A stretch of 64,000 nt of DNA from Blattabacterium cuenoti (GCF_014252015.1 NZ_CP059206.1:434001-498000); one strand, 5' to 3'; shown: positions 8,690 through 17,944, counted from the first letter of the stretch. The notes: generated from the sequence alone by a model not told the origin. Numbers and translations are program-made.

Positions 8690-9625
8690 ATGTCAATAAG
8701 ACGACACTTTAGAATAAGAAGTTTACAATTTTTATATGCTCAACATTTATCTAAAATGGATTCAAATAAAGTTGAAGAAAACATGCTTCAAAGTATTGAA
8801 ACATTACATGATCTATATATTTATCTTCTATATTTAATATTAAAAATTAGAGAAAATGCTCTAGAAAAAAATTTACATAATAAAAATAAAACAGATTTTA
8901 TACATAAATTTGTATACAATTCAGTGATCCAAATCCTATCTAAAAATAAATATTTAATAGAAGAATACCGTTCTACAAAAAATTCTAGAAAAATTTTATG
9001 GAATCAACAAGATGAATATATTTTTATCTTATTGCAAGAAATGCAAAAATCAAATTTTTGCAAAAAAGATTTTGTAAAATCTTATCCTTCTTCTTTTGAA
9101 GAAGAAAAAAGATTTATAATAAAATATTATAAAAATTTTGTCATTCCAAATAAGCAATTAATAGAATATATAGAAGACCTATATTATATTAATGGAGAAG
9201 AAAACTTGTATATAGCTCATACAATGGTATGTAAAACCTTACAATTTATTAATCATTCTACTCCTCAAAATTTTAAATTATATAATGTTTATAAAAATGA
9301 TGAAAATAAAAAATTTATTATCGATTTATATCGAAATACAATTTTTCATAAAGAAGAATTTAATAATTTAATCAATAATATATCAAGTAATTGGGATATA
9401 AAAAGAATAGCAATTATAGATTTGATTATATTGCAAATGGCTATTTGTGAATTTTTATATTTTCCAAATATACCTCCTAAAGCAACTATGAATGAATATA
9501 TAGAAATTACAAAAATATTTTGTATGGAAAAAAGCAAAACTTTTGTTAATGGTATATTAGATCAAATATTTAGATTTTTATATAAAAAAAATAAAATATT
9601 CAAAATAGGAAAAGGACTCATGTAA
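8690..9625 (+). CDS. nusB: Transcription antitermination factor NusB
   Basis: Helical factor that joins NusE/S10 at boxA to promote rRNA operon transcription. The start MSIRRHFRIRSLQFLYA is the conserved N-terminal helix, and the C-terminal NusB core includes RIAIIDLIILQMAICEF and the closing KTFVNGILDQI. At 311 residues it is twice the E. coli length, because of a large insertion between helices that is typical of flavobacterial NusB. It heads a same-strand group with yajC, coaE and bTHX. Confidence 0.93.
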   Translation: MSIRRHFRIRSLQFLYAQHLSKMDSNKVEENMLQSIETLHDLYIYLLYLILKIRENALEKNLHNKNKTDFIHKFVYNSVIQILSKNKYLIEEYRSTKNSRKILWNQQDEYIFILLQEMQKSNFCKKDFVKSYPSSFEEEKRFIIKYYKNFVIPNKQLIEYIEDLYYINGEENLYIAHTMVCKTLQFINHSTPQNFKLYNVYKNDENKKFIIDLYRNTIFHKEEFNNLINNISSNWDIKRIAIIDLIILQMAICEFLYFPNIPPKATMNEYIEITKIFCMEKSKTFVNGILDQIFRFLYKKNKIFKIGKGLM

Positions 9626-9654
9626 GTCTATTCAAAATTATAATATTATATTTT

Positions 9655-9984
9655 ATGTTTTTTTCATTACAACAAAATTCTATTACAAACACAATTTGGA
9701 TGTTTCTATTGATTTTTATTATATTTTATTTCTTTATGATACGTCCTCAAATAAAAAAGCAAAAAATTGAAAAAAAATTTCAGGAAAATTTAAAAAAAGG
9801 AAACCATATAGTAACAAATTCAGGAATACATGGGAGAATAATAGATATTACTGATCATTTTTGTATACTAGAAACTATTACAGGAAAAATAAAACTTGAA
9901 AGAAATATAATCTCTAAAGAATTAACCCAATTACGTTATAATAATAACAACATTATAGATTATGATAAAGAAAATAAGAAATGA
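9655..9984 (+). CDS. yajC: Preprotein translocase accessory subunit YajC
   Basis: Single-pass inner-membrane protein of the SecDF-YajC accessory complex. The 109 residues have an N-terminal helix (about 14-30) ending in the family signature FMIRPQIKKQKIEKKF, followed by the small domain NLKKGNHIVTNSGIHGRIIDI. It lies 29 bp after nusB, the usual Bacteroidetes order, and is followed by coaE. Confidence 0.93.
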   Translation: MFFSLQQNSITNTIWMFLLIFIIFYFFMIRPQIKKQKIEKKFQENLKKGNHIVTNSGIHGRIIDITDHFCILETITGKIKLERNIISKELTQLRYNNNNIIDYDKENKK

Positions 9985-9994
9985 AAATAAAAAA

Positions 9995-10591
9995 ATGTTA
10001 GTAGGTATAACAGGTAAAATGGGTTCTGGAAAAAGTTTATTTTCTTCCTTTTTAAAAAAAAAAGGAATACCTATTTATTATTCAGATCAAAGAGGAAAAA
10101 TATTAATGAATAAAATAAGGATTATAAAACAAAATATAACCAAATATTTTGGTAAAAATTCTTATGAAAAAGAAAAAATAAATAAATTTTATTTATCTAA
10201 AATTGTGTTCAAAAATCCTGTAGCATTGAAATTGTTATGTTCTATTGTTCATCCATGGATATCATTTGATTTTAAACAATGGAGATCGTCAATACAACAA
10301 AAAACTATATATGTAATAAAGGAATCAGCTATATTATTTGAAAGTGGTAGTTATAAGGAATGTGATTTGATTATTTCTATAACTTCATCCAAAGAAAATA
10401 TGATAAAAAGAATAATGAAAAGAGATAATTTAAATGAAAATGAAATTATAGATCGTTTAAAAAATCAAATATCTAATAAAAAAAGAGAAAAAAAATCTAA
10501 TATTATAATTAAAAATTGTTTATCAACACATCACTTACAAAAAGAAGCAGATAGAATACATAAATTGATAAAAAAACTAATTATGCATTAA
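9995..10591 (+). CDS. coaE: Dephospho-CoA kinase
   Basis: Final enzyme of coenzyme A synthesis; it phosphorylates the ribose 3' hydroxyl of dephospho-CoA. The P-loop GITGKMGSGKSLFS is at the extreme N-terminus, followed by the YYSDQRGK region, IVHPWI and ESAILFES. An in-frame ATG at 9962 would overlap yajC by 23 bp. I prefer ATG 9995, which is 11 bp after the yajC stop and places the P-loop at the usual distance. Length is then about 198 residues, normal for the family. The bTHX gene starts 2 bp after its stop. Confidence 0.93.
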   Translation: MLVGITGKMGSGKSLFSSFLKKKGIPIYYSDQRGKILMNKIRIIKQNITKYFGKNSYEKEKINKFYLSKIVFKNPVALKLLCSIVHPWISFDFKQWRSSIQQKTIYVIKESAILFESGSYKECDLIISITSSKENMIKRIMKRDNLNENEIIDRLKNQISNKKREKKSNIIIKNCLSTHHLQKEADRIHKLIKKLIMH

Positions 10592-10592
10592 T

Positions 10593-10706
10593 ATGGGTAA
10601 AGGAGACAAAAAAACAAGAAGAGGAAAAATAATAAACAAAACTTATGGAAATCTTCGTCCAAAGAAGAGAAATGCTAGAAAAAAGAAAAAAACAATTAAG
10701 AATTAA
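10593..10706 (+). CDS. 30S ribosomal protein bTHX
   Basis: A 37-residue, extremely basic protein starting MGKGDKKTRRGKI and continuing to NLRPKKRNARKKKK. This is the bTHX family, a small 30S-head protein known from Thermus and common in Bacteroidetes. It starts 2 bp after the coaE stop, so it is probably cotranscribed. Its stop codon (10704-10706) overlaps the stop of the convergent zinc peptidase gene (10703-10705 on the minus strand). It is easily missed because of its size; the start and composition match the family well. Confidence 0.88.
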   Translation: MGKGDKKTRRGKIINKTYGNLRPKKRNARKKKKTIKN

Positions 10707-11401
10707 AAATTTTCATCTTTTTTACCGGTAAAAATAGATAAAAAATATATCAATTGAGCTAAACTACCCAAAGCAGAAACTACATAAGTCATAGCGGCCC
10801 AATTTAGTGATTCTTTAGCTTTGTGATATTCTTGTTGATTTACCACATTTTTATTTCTTAGCCAAGTCAAAGCTCTATTACTTGCATCAAATTCTATAGG
10901 TAATGTAATAAAAGAAAAAATCACAACTAAAAAAAATAATCCTATTCCTAGTTTAAGGATCAAAGAATCTTTTCCTCCTGAACTATAAAAAATAGTTAGT
11001 CCAGACATAATTGCTATATTTATAAATTTAGAACTAAAATTAAGAATAGGAACTAAATGATTTCGTAACTTTAATAAATTATAACCTAATCTATGCTGTA
11101 AAGCATGCCCACATTCATGTGCTGCTACTGCAACTGAAGCAGCGGTTCTATCGTTGTAAACTTTTTCACTCAAATTAATTGTTTTATTAATTGGATTATA
11201 ATGATCAGTTAATTCCCCTTCTACAGAAAGAACATGAACATCATGTATACCATGATCTGTTAACATTTTTTCTGCTATTTCTTTTCCGCTCATATGTGAA
11301 TGTAAGTAGAGTTTAGAATAATTTCTGAACTTGTTTTTTAATATTGTATTGACAATAATACTGACCAAAAAAGTAGTCCCCACAATTAAATAGTAAGTCA
11401 T
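10703..11401 (-). CDS. Membrane zinc metallopeptidase (YugP / COG2738 family)
   Basis: Neutral zinc metallopeptidase anchored in the inner membrane. Of 232 residues, the first about 18 form a membrane helix. The zinc-binding HExxH motif is HECGH within VAVAAHECGHALQH near residue 92, and further hydrophobic helices occupy about 125-165 and 205-225. The conserved LPIEFDASNRAL, with the third metal ligand region, is present. The substrate is unknown; members are often annotated as putative membrane proteases. It is divergent from ndh, with an 88-bp spacer, and tail-overlaps bTHX by 4 bp. Confidence 0.87.
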   Translation of the reverse strand: MTYYLIVGTTFLVSIIVNTILKNKFRNYSKLYLHSHMSGKEIAEKMLTDHGIHDVHVLSVEGELTDHYNPINKTINLSEKVYNDRTAASVAVAAHECGHALQHRLGYNLLKLRNHLVPILNFSSKFINIAIMSGLTIFYSSGGKDSLILKLGIGLFFLVVIFSFITLPIEFDASNRALTWLRNKNVVNQQEYHKAKESLNWAAMTYVVSALGSLAQLIYFLSIFTGKKDENF

Positions 11402-11489
11402 AAAAATCTATTTATTTTTAACAAAATTATTAATTTATCAATTAAAATGAAAATATATATAAATTAGCTTATATGTCAAACTTTTGACG

Positions 11490-12788
11490 ATGAATATACC
11501 AAAAGTAAACAACTTAAAAAGAGTCGTTATTATTGGTGCTGGATTTGCAGGATTACAAGTAGCAAAAAAATTAAGAAGAGATAAGTTTCAAGTGGTACTT
11601 ATAGATAAAAATAATTATCATACTTTTCAACCTTTATTGTATCAAGTAGCTACGGCAGGTCTAGAACCAGATTCTATAGCGCATTCTATTAGAAATATCA
11701 TTAAAAAAACAAAAAACTTTTTTTTTAGATTAGCTTTTGTTCATTATATCAATACAAAAGAACAAAAAATATATACAAATGTAGGGAATTTACCTTATGA
11801 TTATTTAATTGTGGCAACAGGATCTGTTACCAATTATTTTGGAAATAAAAATATAGAATCTTTTGCTTTCCCTATGAAATCTATTCCAGAAGCTTTAAAT
11901 TTAAGAAGTCTTATTTTACAAGATTTTGAATCTGCTTTATTAACAAAAAATGATAAAGAAAAAAAAAGACTTATGACTTTTGTTATTGTAGGAGGAGGAC
12001 CTACTGGAGTGGAATTAGCTGGAGCTTTAGCTGAAATGAAAAAATATGTCCTACCACATGATTATCCCGATTTAGATATTCAATATATGAATATTCATTT
12101 ATTACAAGCTACTTCTAGATTATTAGATGGAATGTCTAAACAATCGGCTCAAGAAGCTTACAAAAATTTAAAGGAATTAGGTGTTATTATTTGGTTGAAT
12201 TGTTTAGTTAAAGATTATGATGGAGAAATAGTTTTTATGGAAAAAAATAAAAAAATAGAATCTTCTAATGTAATATGGGCTGCAGGAGTAAAAGGTGCTA
12301 TTATAAAAGGTTTTTTAAAAGAAGACATGGAAGGAAATAGAATTCTAGTCGATAATTTCCTTAAAGCTGTAAGGTACAAAAATATTTTCGCTATTGGAGA
12401 TGTAGCTTACATAAATGAAAATAAACATTATCCCAACGGTTATCCCATGACGGCTCAACCTGCAATACAACAAGGAAATTATTTAGCTAAAAACTTAAAT
12501 TGTTTTTTTTCAAATAATTCGAACATGAAACCTTTTATTTACAAAAATTTAGGATCTATGGCTACGATCGGAAGAAACAAAGCCGTATGTGATTTTCCTT
12601 ATTTAAAATTAAAGGGATTTTTAGCATGGATTGTTTGGATGTTTGTTCATTTAGTTAGTTTAGTAGGTTTTAGAAATAGAGCAATAGCTTTAACAAATTG
12701 GGTTATTCAATATTTTCATTATAACAAAAGTGTACGTTTAATTATAAGACCATTTTATAGAAAAAAAAATCATTTGAAAATAAGTTGA
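11490..12788 (+). CDS. ndh: Type II NADH:quinone oxidoreductase (NDH-2)
   Basis: Single-subunit, non-proton-pumping flavoprotein that passes electrons from NADH to menaquinone at the inner membrane. The FAD Rossmann motif VVIIGAGFAGLQVAKKL is at the N-terminus, YHTFQPLLYQVATAGL is the typical NDH-2 block, the second dinucleotide fold is FVIVGGGPTGVELAG, and the FAD-closing motif is IFAIGDVAYI. The C-terminus has the membrane-associating segment LAWIVWMFVHLVSLVGFRNR. An in-frame TTG at 11484 precedes ATG 11490; I chose the ATG. The 3' end overlaps the convergent menF by 19 bp. Confidence 0.94.
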   Translation: MNIPKVNNLKRVVIIGAGFAGLQVAKKLRRDKFQVVLIDKNNYHTFQPLLYQVATAGLEPDSIAHSIRNIIKKTKNFFFRLAFVHYINTKEQKIYTNVGNLPYDYLIVATGSVTNYFGNKNIESFAFPMKSIPEALNLRSLILQDFESALLTKNDKEKKRLMTFVIVGGGPTGVELAGALAEMKKYVLPHDYPDLDIQYMNIHLLQATSRLLDGMSKQSAQEAYKNLKELGVIIWLNCLVKDYDGEIVFMEKNKKIESSNVIWAAGVKGAIIKGFLKEDMEGNRILVDNFLKAVRYKNIFAIGDVAYINENKHYPNGYPMTAQPAIQQGNYLAKNLNCFFSNNSNMKPFIYKNLGSMATIGRNKAVCDFPYLKLKGFLAWIVWMFVHLVSLVGFRNRAIALTNWVIQYFHYNKSVRLIIRPFYRKKNHLKIS

Positions 12789-13822
12789 GAAAGAATATTT
12801 TTTATTTTATTCTCTGTTTCTATATATTCTTGATGAATATTGCTATCTATAGTAATTCCACTTCCAGCATATAAAATCATTTCTCTTTTATTTTCTTTTA
12901 TATTGACACATCTTAAATTAAGATATAATTCCATTTGATCTTTATGAACTGTTCCAATATATCCCGTGTAAAAATTTCTTTCATATTCTTCATTTTTACG
13001 AATAAAATTTAATGATTTATTTTTTGGAAAACCACATATAGAAGGAGTTGGATGTAAACGATTTAAAATTTCATAATAATCAGGTTTATCAAGAAAATAA
13101 AAAAAAATTAGAGTTTCTAAGTGTTTTAAATGACCTATTTTTGTAGTTTTAGTTTTCTTTATATGAATGGTTCCTTTATAAGACTTTAATAAATGAATTA
13201 TATATTTTATAACAATTTTATGTTCTTCAACTTCCTTTTTTGTCCATTTATTGGATCCCCAAATAGTACCTGCTAATGCTGAAGTTTTCAATTTTTTATT
13301 ATAACATTTCATTAACAATTCTGGAGTGCATCCTATCCAAAATCCATGATAAAAATCATACCAAAGACTAATTAAAGCATTAGGATAAGTATAAATTAAT
13401 TTTATAAAAGTACTTTTAAAGTAAAAATTCCGAAAAGGAATTTTTATAGATCTGGATAAAACTACTTTTTTAAAAAAACCTTTTTTTATATTTTCAATAG
13501 CTTTTTTTATTAAGTTTTTATATTTACAAGAGTCTATTAAAAAAGAAGAATTTTTTTCACAAAGAGAAAATAAAATGTTTTCTTTTTTATATTTATATAA
13601 TTCTTGTATATCTATATAATAAATTTCTTTTGGATATATTTTTATGGTATGATCATTATTAAAATTTTTAATTAAAAAAAATTTTTCACCTATATAATTG
13701 TAATCAGAATAAAAAAATATTTTTTTATCGTAAGGTTTTTTAAAAAGAACAAAATTATTGTGGTTGGAATAATCTTCTAAAATTTTCTTATATAAAGAGA
13801 AAACACTAATTTTTTTTGACAT
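12770..13822 (-). CDS. menF: Isochorismate synthase MenF
   Basis: Converts chorismate to isochorismate, the first committed step of menaquinone synthesis. The 350 residues carry the chorismate-binding fold: KKVVLSRS in the middle, SALAGTIWG, the LHPTPSICGFPK block and the terminal YAGSGITIDSNIHQEY. A salicylate or anthranilate synthase reading is less likely because there is no glutamine-amidotransferase partner and the next gene is a hotdog thioesterase. AroC (19665) supplies the substrate. It overlaps ndh tail-to-tail by 19 bp and follows the thioesterase by 2 bp in one minus-strand unit. Confidence 0.9.
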   Translation of the reverse strand: MSKKISVFSLYKKILEDYSNHNNFVLFKKPYDKKIFFYSDYNYIGEKFFLIKNFNNDHTIKIYPKEIYYIDIQELYKYKKENILFSLCEKNSSFLIDSCKYKNLIKKAIENIKKGFFKKVVLSRSIKIPFRNFYFKSTFIKLIYTYPNALISLWYDFYHGFWIGCTPELLMKCYNKKLKTSALAGTIWGSNKWTKKEVEEHKIVIKYIIHLLKSYKGTIHIKKTKTTKIGHLKHLETLIFFYFLDKPDYYEILNRLHPTPSICGFPKNKSLNFIRKNEEYERNFYTGYIGTVHKDQMELYLNLRCVNIKENKREMILYAGSGITIDSNIHQEYIETENKIKNILSQLIFK

Positions 13823-13824
13823 AT

Positions 13825-14265
13825 TTATTTTTTTGGAATTATGATATTAGTTAGTTTACAAAAACTAATAATATTTTTTTTTTCATCGTAAACATTAACT
13901 TGAATAAAATGTAAAGTATTTCCTTTATGAAAAATTTTAGCTTTAGCAAATAAAATTCCTTTTTTTTTTATAGATCGAATATGATTTGCAGAAATTTCAA
14001 TACTAAAAACATTTAGATCTTCTTTATTTTCATTTTTAATATTTATAAAAGAAATAGAACTTCCAACGCTTTCAGCTAAAATTATAGTAGCACCTCCATG
14101 TATATAACCAAAAGGTTGAAATATTTTATGATTTACAGGCATTTTTGCTATCAATATATCTAATTGAATAGATAAAAAAATAAATTGAATTTGCATCATG
14201 TTTATCAATGTATTTTTTTTTAAATTATTCAATTCATTTAATAGCTTTTTAGTTTTTTTTTCCAT
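13825..14265 (-). CDS. Hotdog-fold thioesterase, probable DHNA-CoA thioesterase (MenI-like)
   Basis: Hotdog-fold acyl-CoA thioesterase of the PaaI/YbdB type. The active-site helix motif FGYIHGGATIILAESVGS is clear, with the glutamate (AES) as the expected catalytic residue. An in-frame ATG at 14283 would add six hydrophobic residues; I prefer ATG 14265 (MEKKTKK). It is directly upstream of and coupled to menF, so hydrolysis of 1,4-dihydroxy-2-naphthoyl-CoA in menaquinone synthesis is the likely role. The family fold is clear; the exact substrate is inferred from context. Confidence 0.82.
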   Translation of the reverse strand: MEKKTKKLLNELNNLKKNTLINMMQIQFIFLSIQLDILIAKMPVNHKIFQPFGYIHGGATIILAESVGSSISFINIKNENKEDLNVFSIEISANHIRSIKKKGILFAKAKIFHKGNTLHFIQVNVYDEKKNIISFCKLTNIIIPKK

Positions 14266-14365
14266 AAATAAAAAACAAAACAATATAAAATTTATTATAT
14301 AATCAATTTACATTATATTATTTTATCTATTTTTTCAAGGATATTAAATCAAAAAATTAGTGAAT

Positions 14366-14917
14366 ATGAATGTTAAAAAGAAAAAACAAGATCATGAAAA
14401 TCTTATTCCTTTAATAGGAATAAAAAATCAAATTGTAGGATTCGAAAAAAAAGAAAAAATTCATACAGAGGGATTACTACATAGTGCAGTTTCTGTTTTT
14501 ATTTTTAATTTAGAAAATGATTTAATGTTGCAAAAAAGATCTTCAAAAAAATATCATTCTTCTTTGCTTTGGACTAACACTTGTTGTAGTCATCCTAGAA
14601 AAAACGAATCTGTTTTAAAAGCTGCACATCGTTGTTTAATAGAAGAAATGGGTTTTGATTGTTTTCTAGAACAAAAATTTAGTTTTACTTATCATGAATT
14701 TTTAAATAATGGTTTAATAGAAAATGAATTGGATCATGTTTTTGTTGGATTTTATGAAAAATCACCTATTATAAATTTCAAAGAAGTAGACAATTGGAAA
14801 TGGATTTCATTAAATGAATTAATTAAAAGTATTCATATACATCCAAATTCTTATACTATTTGGTTAAAAATTATTGTTAAAAATTATTTAAATCAGTTAA
14901 AATCTATTAAAATATGA
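14366..14917 (+). CDS. idi: Isopentenyl-diphosphate delta-isomerase, type I
   Basis: Nudix-fold metal-dependent isomerase that interconverts IPP and DMAPP. The motif TNTCCSHPRKNE holds the catalytic cysteine and a metal-binding histidine, EEMGFDC marks the nudix-like helix, and ENELDHVF carries the second catalytic region with glutamate. A GTG at 14360 precedes the ATG at 14366; I use the ATG. DMAPP is the prenyl donor for MiaA (20747), and isoprenoids are also needed for menaquinone. The stop overlaps the start of the pterin synthase gene by 4 bp. Confidence 0.95.
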   Translation: MNVKKKKQDHENLIPLIGIKNQIVGFEKKEKIHTEGLLHSAVSVFIFNLENDLMLQKRSSKKYHSSLLWTNTCCSHPRKNESVLKAAHRCLIEEMGFDCFLEQKFSFTYHEFLNNGLIENELDHVFVGFYEKSPIINFKEVDNWKWISLNELIKSIHIHPNSYTIWLKIIVKNYLNQLKSIKI

Positions 14918-15324
14918 TAGCTACTATAAGTCGAAAAGGATATTTTAGTGCTGCACATAGACTTTACAATAATCATTGGGATTATCAAAAAAATATCGAA
15001 ATATTTGGAAAATGTGCACATTTAAATTATCATGGACACAATTATGAATATATTGTAAGTGTTACAGGAGAGATAGATTCGGAAACAGGATTTGTTTTCA
15101 ATTTAGATAAATTAAAATATATTCTTTATAATGAAATAGAAAAACTTTTTGATCATAAAAATATTAACTTAGATATTAAAGAATTTTCATCCATCAATCC
15201 CACTATAGAAAATATTGTTGTTTTCATGTGGAATCAAATAAATAAAAAAATATCTTCCAACTTGGATTTAAAAATAACTTTGTACGAAACGAAAAATAAT
15301 TTTGTTGAATATGACGGAAAATAA
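14914..15324 (+). CDS. 6-pyruvoyl-tetrahydropterin synthase / QueD family enzyme
   Basis: Zinc-dependent enzyme acting on 7,8-dihydroneopterin triphosphate. The zinc histidines appear in FSAAHRL and in YHGHNYEY, and the cysteine of FGKCAH is at the nucleophile position. The spacing resembles classical PTPS more than short QueD, and ETGFVFN with LDHKN-like FDHKNIN completes the fold. Possible roles are queuosine precursor synthesis, a tetrahydropterin, or a folate bypass; the sequence alone does not decide. It overlaps idi by 4 bp (ATGA) and the gcvT start by 14 bp. Confidence 0.88.
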   Translation: MIATISRKGYFSAAHRLYNNHWDYQKNIEIFGKCAHLNYHGHNYEYIVSVTGEIDSETGFVFNLDKLKYILYNEIEKLFDHKNINLDIKEFSSINPTIENIVVFMWNQINKKISSNLDLKITLYETKNNFVEYDGK

Positions 15325-16435
15325 TAAAAATTTTATTAAAAAAACAATTTTATATAATCATCACATTCATTTAGGAGCTAAAATGGTGAATTATTCCGGA
15401 TTTTATATGCCACTTCAATATACCTCTTCCTTAACAGAACATATGTCTGTAAGAAATTATGCTGGTATTTTTGATGTAAGTCATATGGGAAAATTTATTT
15501 TGAAAGGAAAACATTCTATAGATTTAATTCAATATCTAAGCACAAATGATTTATATAAAATAAAAATTGGACAAGCTCAATATACTTGTTTCATTAATGA
15601 TAAAGGAGGGATTATTGATGATTTAGTAGTTTATAAAATTTCGGAAGAAAATTTTTTACTTATAGTTAATGCTGCTAATATTAATAAAAATAAAAAATGG
15701 ATAAATGATAATATTAAAAAATATAAATATAGCGATATAAAATTAATAGATACTTCTTTAAAATATTCGCTTATAGCAATTCAAGGTCCATTATCTTTAT
15801 TTCATGTTCAAAAATTAACAGATATTCCATTAAATGAAATTCCTTTTTATCACTTTAAAATAGGAAAATTTTCAGGGATAAGAAATGTATTAATTTCTCG
15901 TACAGGATATACAGGGTCCAAAGGCATAGAAATTTATGTTTCTAATGAAAATACAGAAAAAATATGGAATGATATTCTAGAACTAGAAATAGAAAATCAT
16001 AAAATAATTCCTTGTGGAATAGCAAGTAGAAATTCATTGAGACTAGAAATGGGGTACCGTTTATATGGACAAGATCTTTCTGAAGAGATAACACCTATTG
16101 AAGCGAATTTAGTTTGGATTATTAAATTCGAAAAAAAATTTATAGCAAAAAAAATATTGCAAAAACAAAAAAAAGAAGGAAAATACAAAAGGTTTATATC
16201 CTTTATTATTGAAGAAAAAAATAATATTCCTAGACAAGGATACATATTAGTAGATGAAAATGAAAAACCTATTGGTTATGTAACTTCTGGAGTATACTCC
16301 CCAGTTTTAAAAAAAGGTATTGGAATAGGATATTTAACAAATCAACAAAAAACAAATTATGTATTTCTTTTGATAAGAAATAAGAAAGTACTCATTAAAA
16401 TGGTAAAATTACCTTTTATCAGGATAAAAAATTAA
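15311..16435 (+). CDS. gcvT: Glycine cleavage system T protein (aminomethyltransferase)
   Basis: Tetrahydrofolate-dependent component of glycine cleavage, producing ammonia and 5,10-methylene-THF. Conserved blocks include MPLQYTSSLTEHMSVRNYAGIFDVSHMGK near the N-terminus (in parts: EHMSVRNYAG, FDVSHMGK), SRTGYTGSKGIEIY and the C-terminal IGYVTSGVYSPVLKKGIGIGY. In-frame TTG codons at 15302 and 15305 precede ATG 15311, which I use. The last 40 bp, including the stop, lie inside a perfect 80-bp tandem duplication (16396-16556), so a second copy of its 3' end follows the gene. Confidence 0.95.
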   Translation: MTENNKNFIKKTILYNHHIHLGAKMVNYSGFYMPLQYTSSLTEHMSVRNYAGIFDVSHMGKFILKGKHSIDLIQYLSTNDLYKIKIGQAQYTCFINDKGGIIDDLVVYKISEENFLLIVNAANINKNKKWINDNIKKYKYSDIKLIDTSLKYSLIAIQGPLSLFHVQKLTDIPLNEIPFYHFKIGKFSGIRNVLISRTGYTGSKGIEIYVSNENTEKIWNDILELEIENHKIIPCGIASRNSLRLEMGYRLYGQDLSEEITPIEANLVWIIKFEKKFIAKKILQKQKKEGKYKRFISFIIEEKNNIPRQGYILVDENEKPIGYVTSGVYSPVLKKGIGIGYLTNQQKTNYVFLLIRNKKVLIKMVKLPFIRIKN

Positions 16436-16556
16436 ATGTTGAATCTTCGTTTGTCTTATAATAATAAAATCACAATAAAATGGTAAAATTACCTTTTATC
16501 AGGATAAAAAATTAAATGTTGAATCTTCGTTTGTCTTATAATAATAAAATCACAAT
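16396..16556 (+). repeat. Perfect 80-bp tandem duplication at the gcvT/MATE junction
   Basis: Two adjacent identical 80-bp units occupy 16396-16475 and 16476-16555, with one further matching base. The unit contains the last codons and stop of gcvT, then ATGTTGAATCTTCG, the probable start of the MATE gene. Copy 1 therefore holds the real gcvT end and a dead copy of the MATE start, which reaches a stop after 17 codons. Copy 2 holds a gcvT 3' remnant and the MATE start that continues. No mismatch is visible between the copies, which suggests a recent event or conversion. Confidence 0.97.
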
Positions 16557-17921
16557 CTTATCAATAAAAAAAGCATAATATATTTACAACATATTAAAAA
16601 AAATTTTTTTTTAGCTATTCCCGTATTTTTTACTCAATTAGGCCTAATATGTGTTGGTTTATCTGATAATATAATGGTTGGATTTCTAGGAAAAAAAGCT
16701 CTAGCTTCAGTTTCATTAGCTAATGCTGTTTTTTTTATCATGATCATTTTTGGATTAGGGGTATCCACAGCCATTTCTTCTTTAATCGCATCTATAGATG
16801 CAAAACAAGAATATAAAAAAGGAGCTATTATTTTTCATCATGGATTAATTTTAAATTTTTTTTTATCCGTATTTATGTATGGATTAATACATATATTTTA
16901 TTATATTTTTCCTTATTTAGGACAACCTAAAGAAATATTAAATGAAACTATTTCTTTTTTAAAAATAATATCTATTTCTTTTATTCCTTGGATGATATTT
17001 GAAGTATTTCGAAAATTTTCAGAAGGTTTATCTTTAGTATTTCCTAGTCTTATTGTCACTTGGATATCAGCTTTTATAAACATTATATTAAATTATATAT
17101 TTCTTAATGGGATCTATGGTTTTCCTAAATTAGGAATTATTGGAGTGGCTTATGCTACTTTAATATCTCGCATAATAATGCTAATAGGTATTTTTATTTT
17201 ATTGTATAAACACAAAAAAGTACAGAATTACTACAAACAATTAAGATATTTTTTTTTATATAAGAAATATATAAAAAAAATATTAAAGATAGGAATTCCT
17301 TCTGGATTACATATGTTATTTGAAATAAGTGCTTTTGCTATTTCTTCTTTTATATCAGGAAAATGTGGAATCAAAGTATTAGCTGCTCATCAAATAGTTA
17401 TTAACTTAGTATCTTCTACTTTTCTTCTCAGTACAGGTTTTTCTGTAGCAGCTACAATAAGAATAGGAAATCAACTAGCTTTAAAAAATTATTTAGAATT
17501 AAGAAGAATAGGAAAATCTATTTTTTTTATGGGCATTATTTTTATGTTAATTTGTAGTTTTTTCTTTTTTTTCTTTAGAAGCTATATTCCTTATTTATAT
17601 ATAAAAAACGATTATGAAGTTATTCAAATTGCAGAAAAAATGATTGTCATAGCCAGTATTTTTCAATTATCTGATGGATTACAAGGAATCATTCTCGGAG
17701 CTTTAAGAGGATTACAAGATGTTCGTATTCCAATGTGTATTAGTTTTTTTTCTTATTGGATTATAGCTCTTCCTACAGCATGGTTTTTATCTATTAATAT
17801 GGGAGGAATAGGTGTGTGGATTGGATTAGGGTTAGGATTAACTATATCCGCTATGTTACTTTTTATAAGATATGAAACTATAATTAAAAAACTTATAAGA
17901 AAAAAAGTAATAAACGTTTAA
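16516..17921 (+). CDS. MATE-family efflux transporter (frame interrupted at A7 tract)
   Basis: Twelve-helix inner-membrane exporter, H+ or Na+ coupled. The uninterrupted frame from ATG 16674 (415 residues) starts inside the first helix: the homologous segment HIKKNFFLAIPVFFTQLG lies upstream in the same frame without a start codon. ATG 16516, in the second copy of the 80-bp repeat, begins a frame (MLNLRLSYNNKITIL...) that stops at 16576. One extra A in the A7 tract at 16566-16572 would join the two and give about 468 residues, normal for MATE. So this gene is either expressed by slippage, recently frameshifted, or started at a non-standard codon. The transported substrate is not predictable. 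Confidence 0.8.
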
Positions 17922-17944
17922 TATTCAAGTAAATAATTATATAA

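Noticed and set aside
16436-16486. A short peptide gene starting at the first copy of the MATE start
   Set aside because: It reaches a stop after 17 codons and exists only because of the 80-bp duplication.
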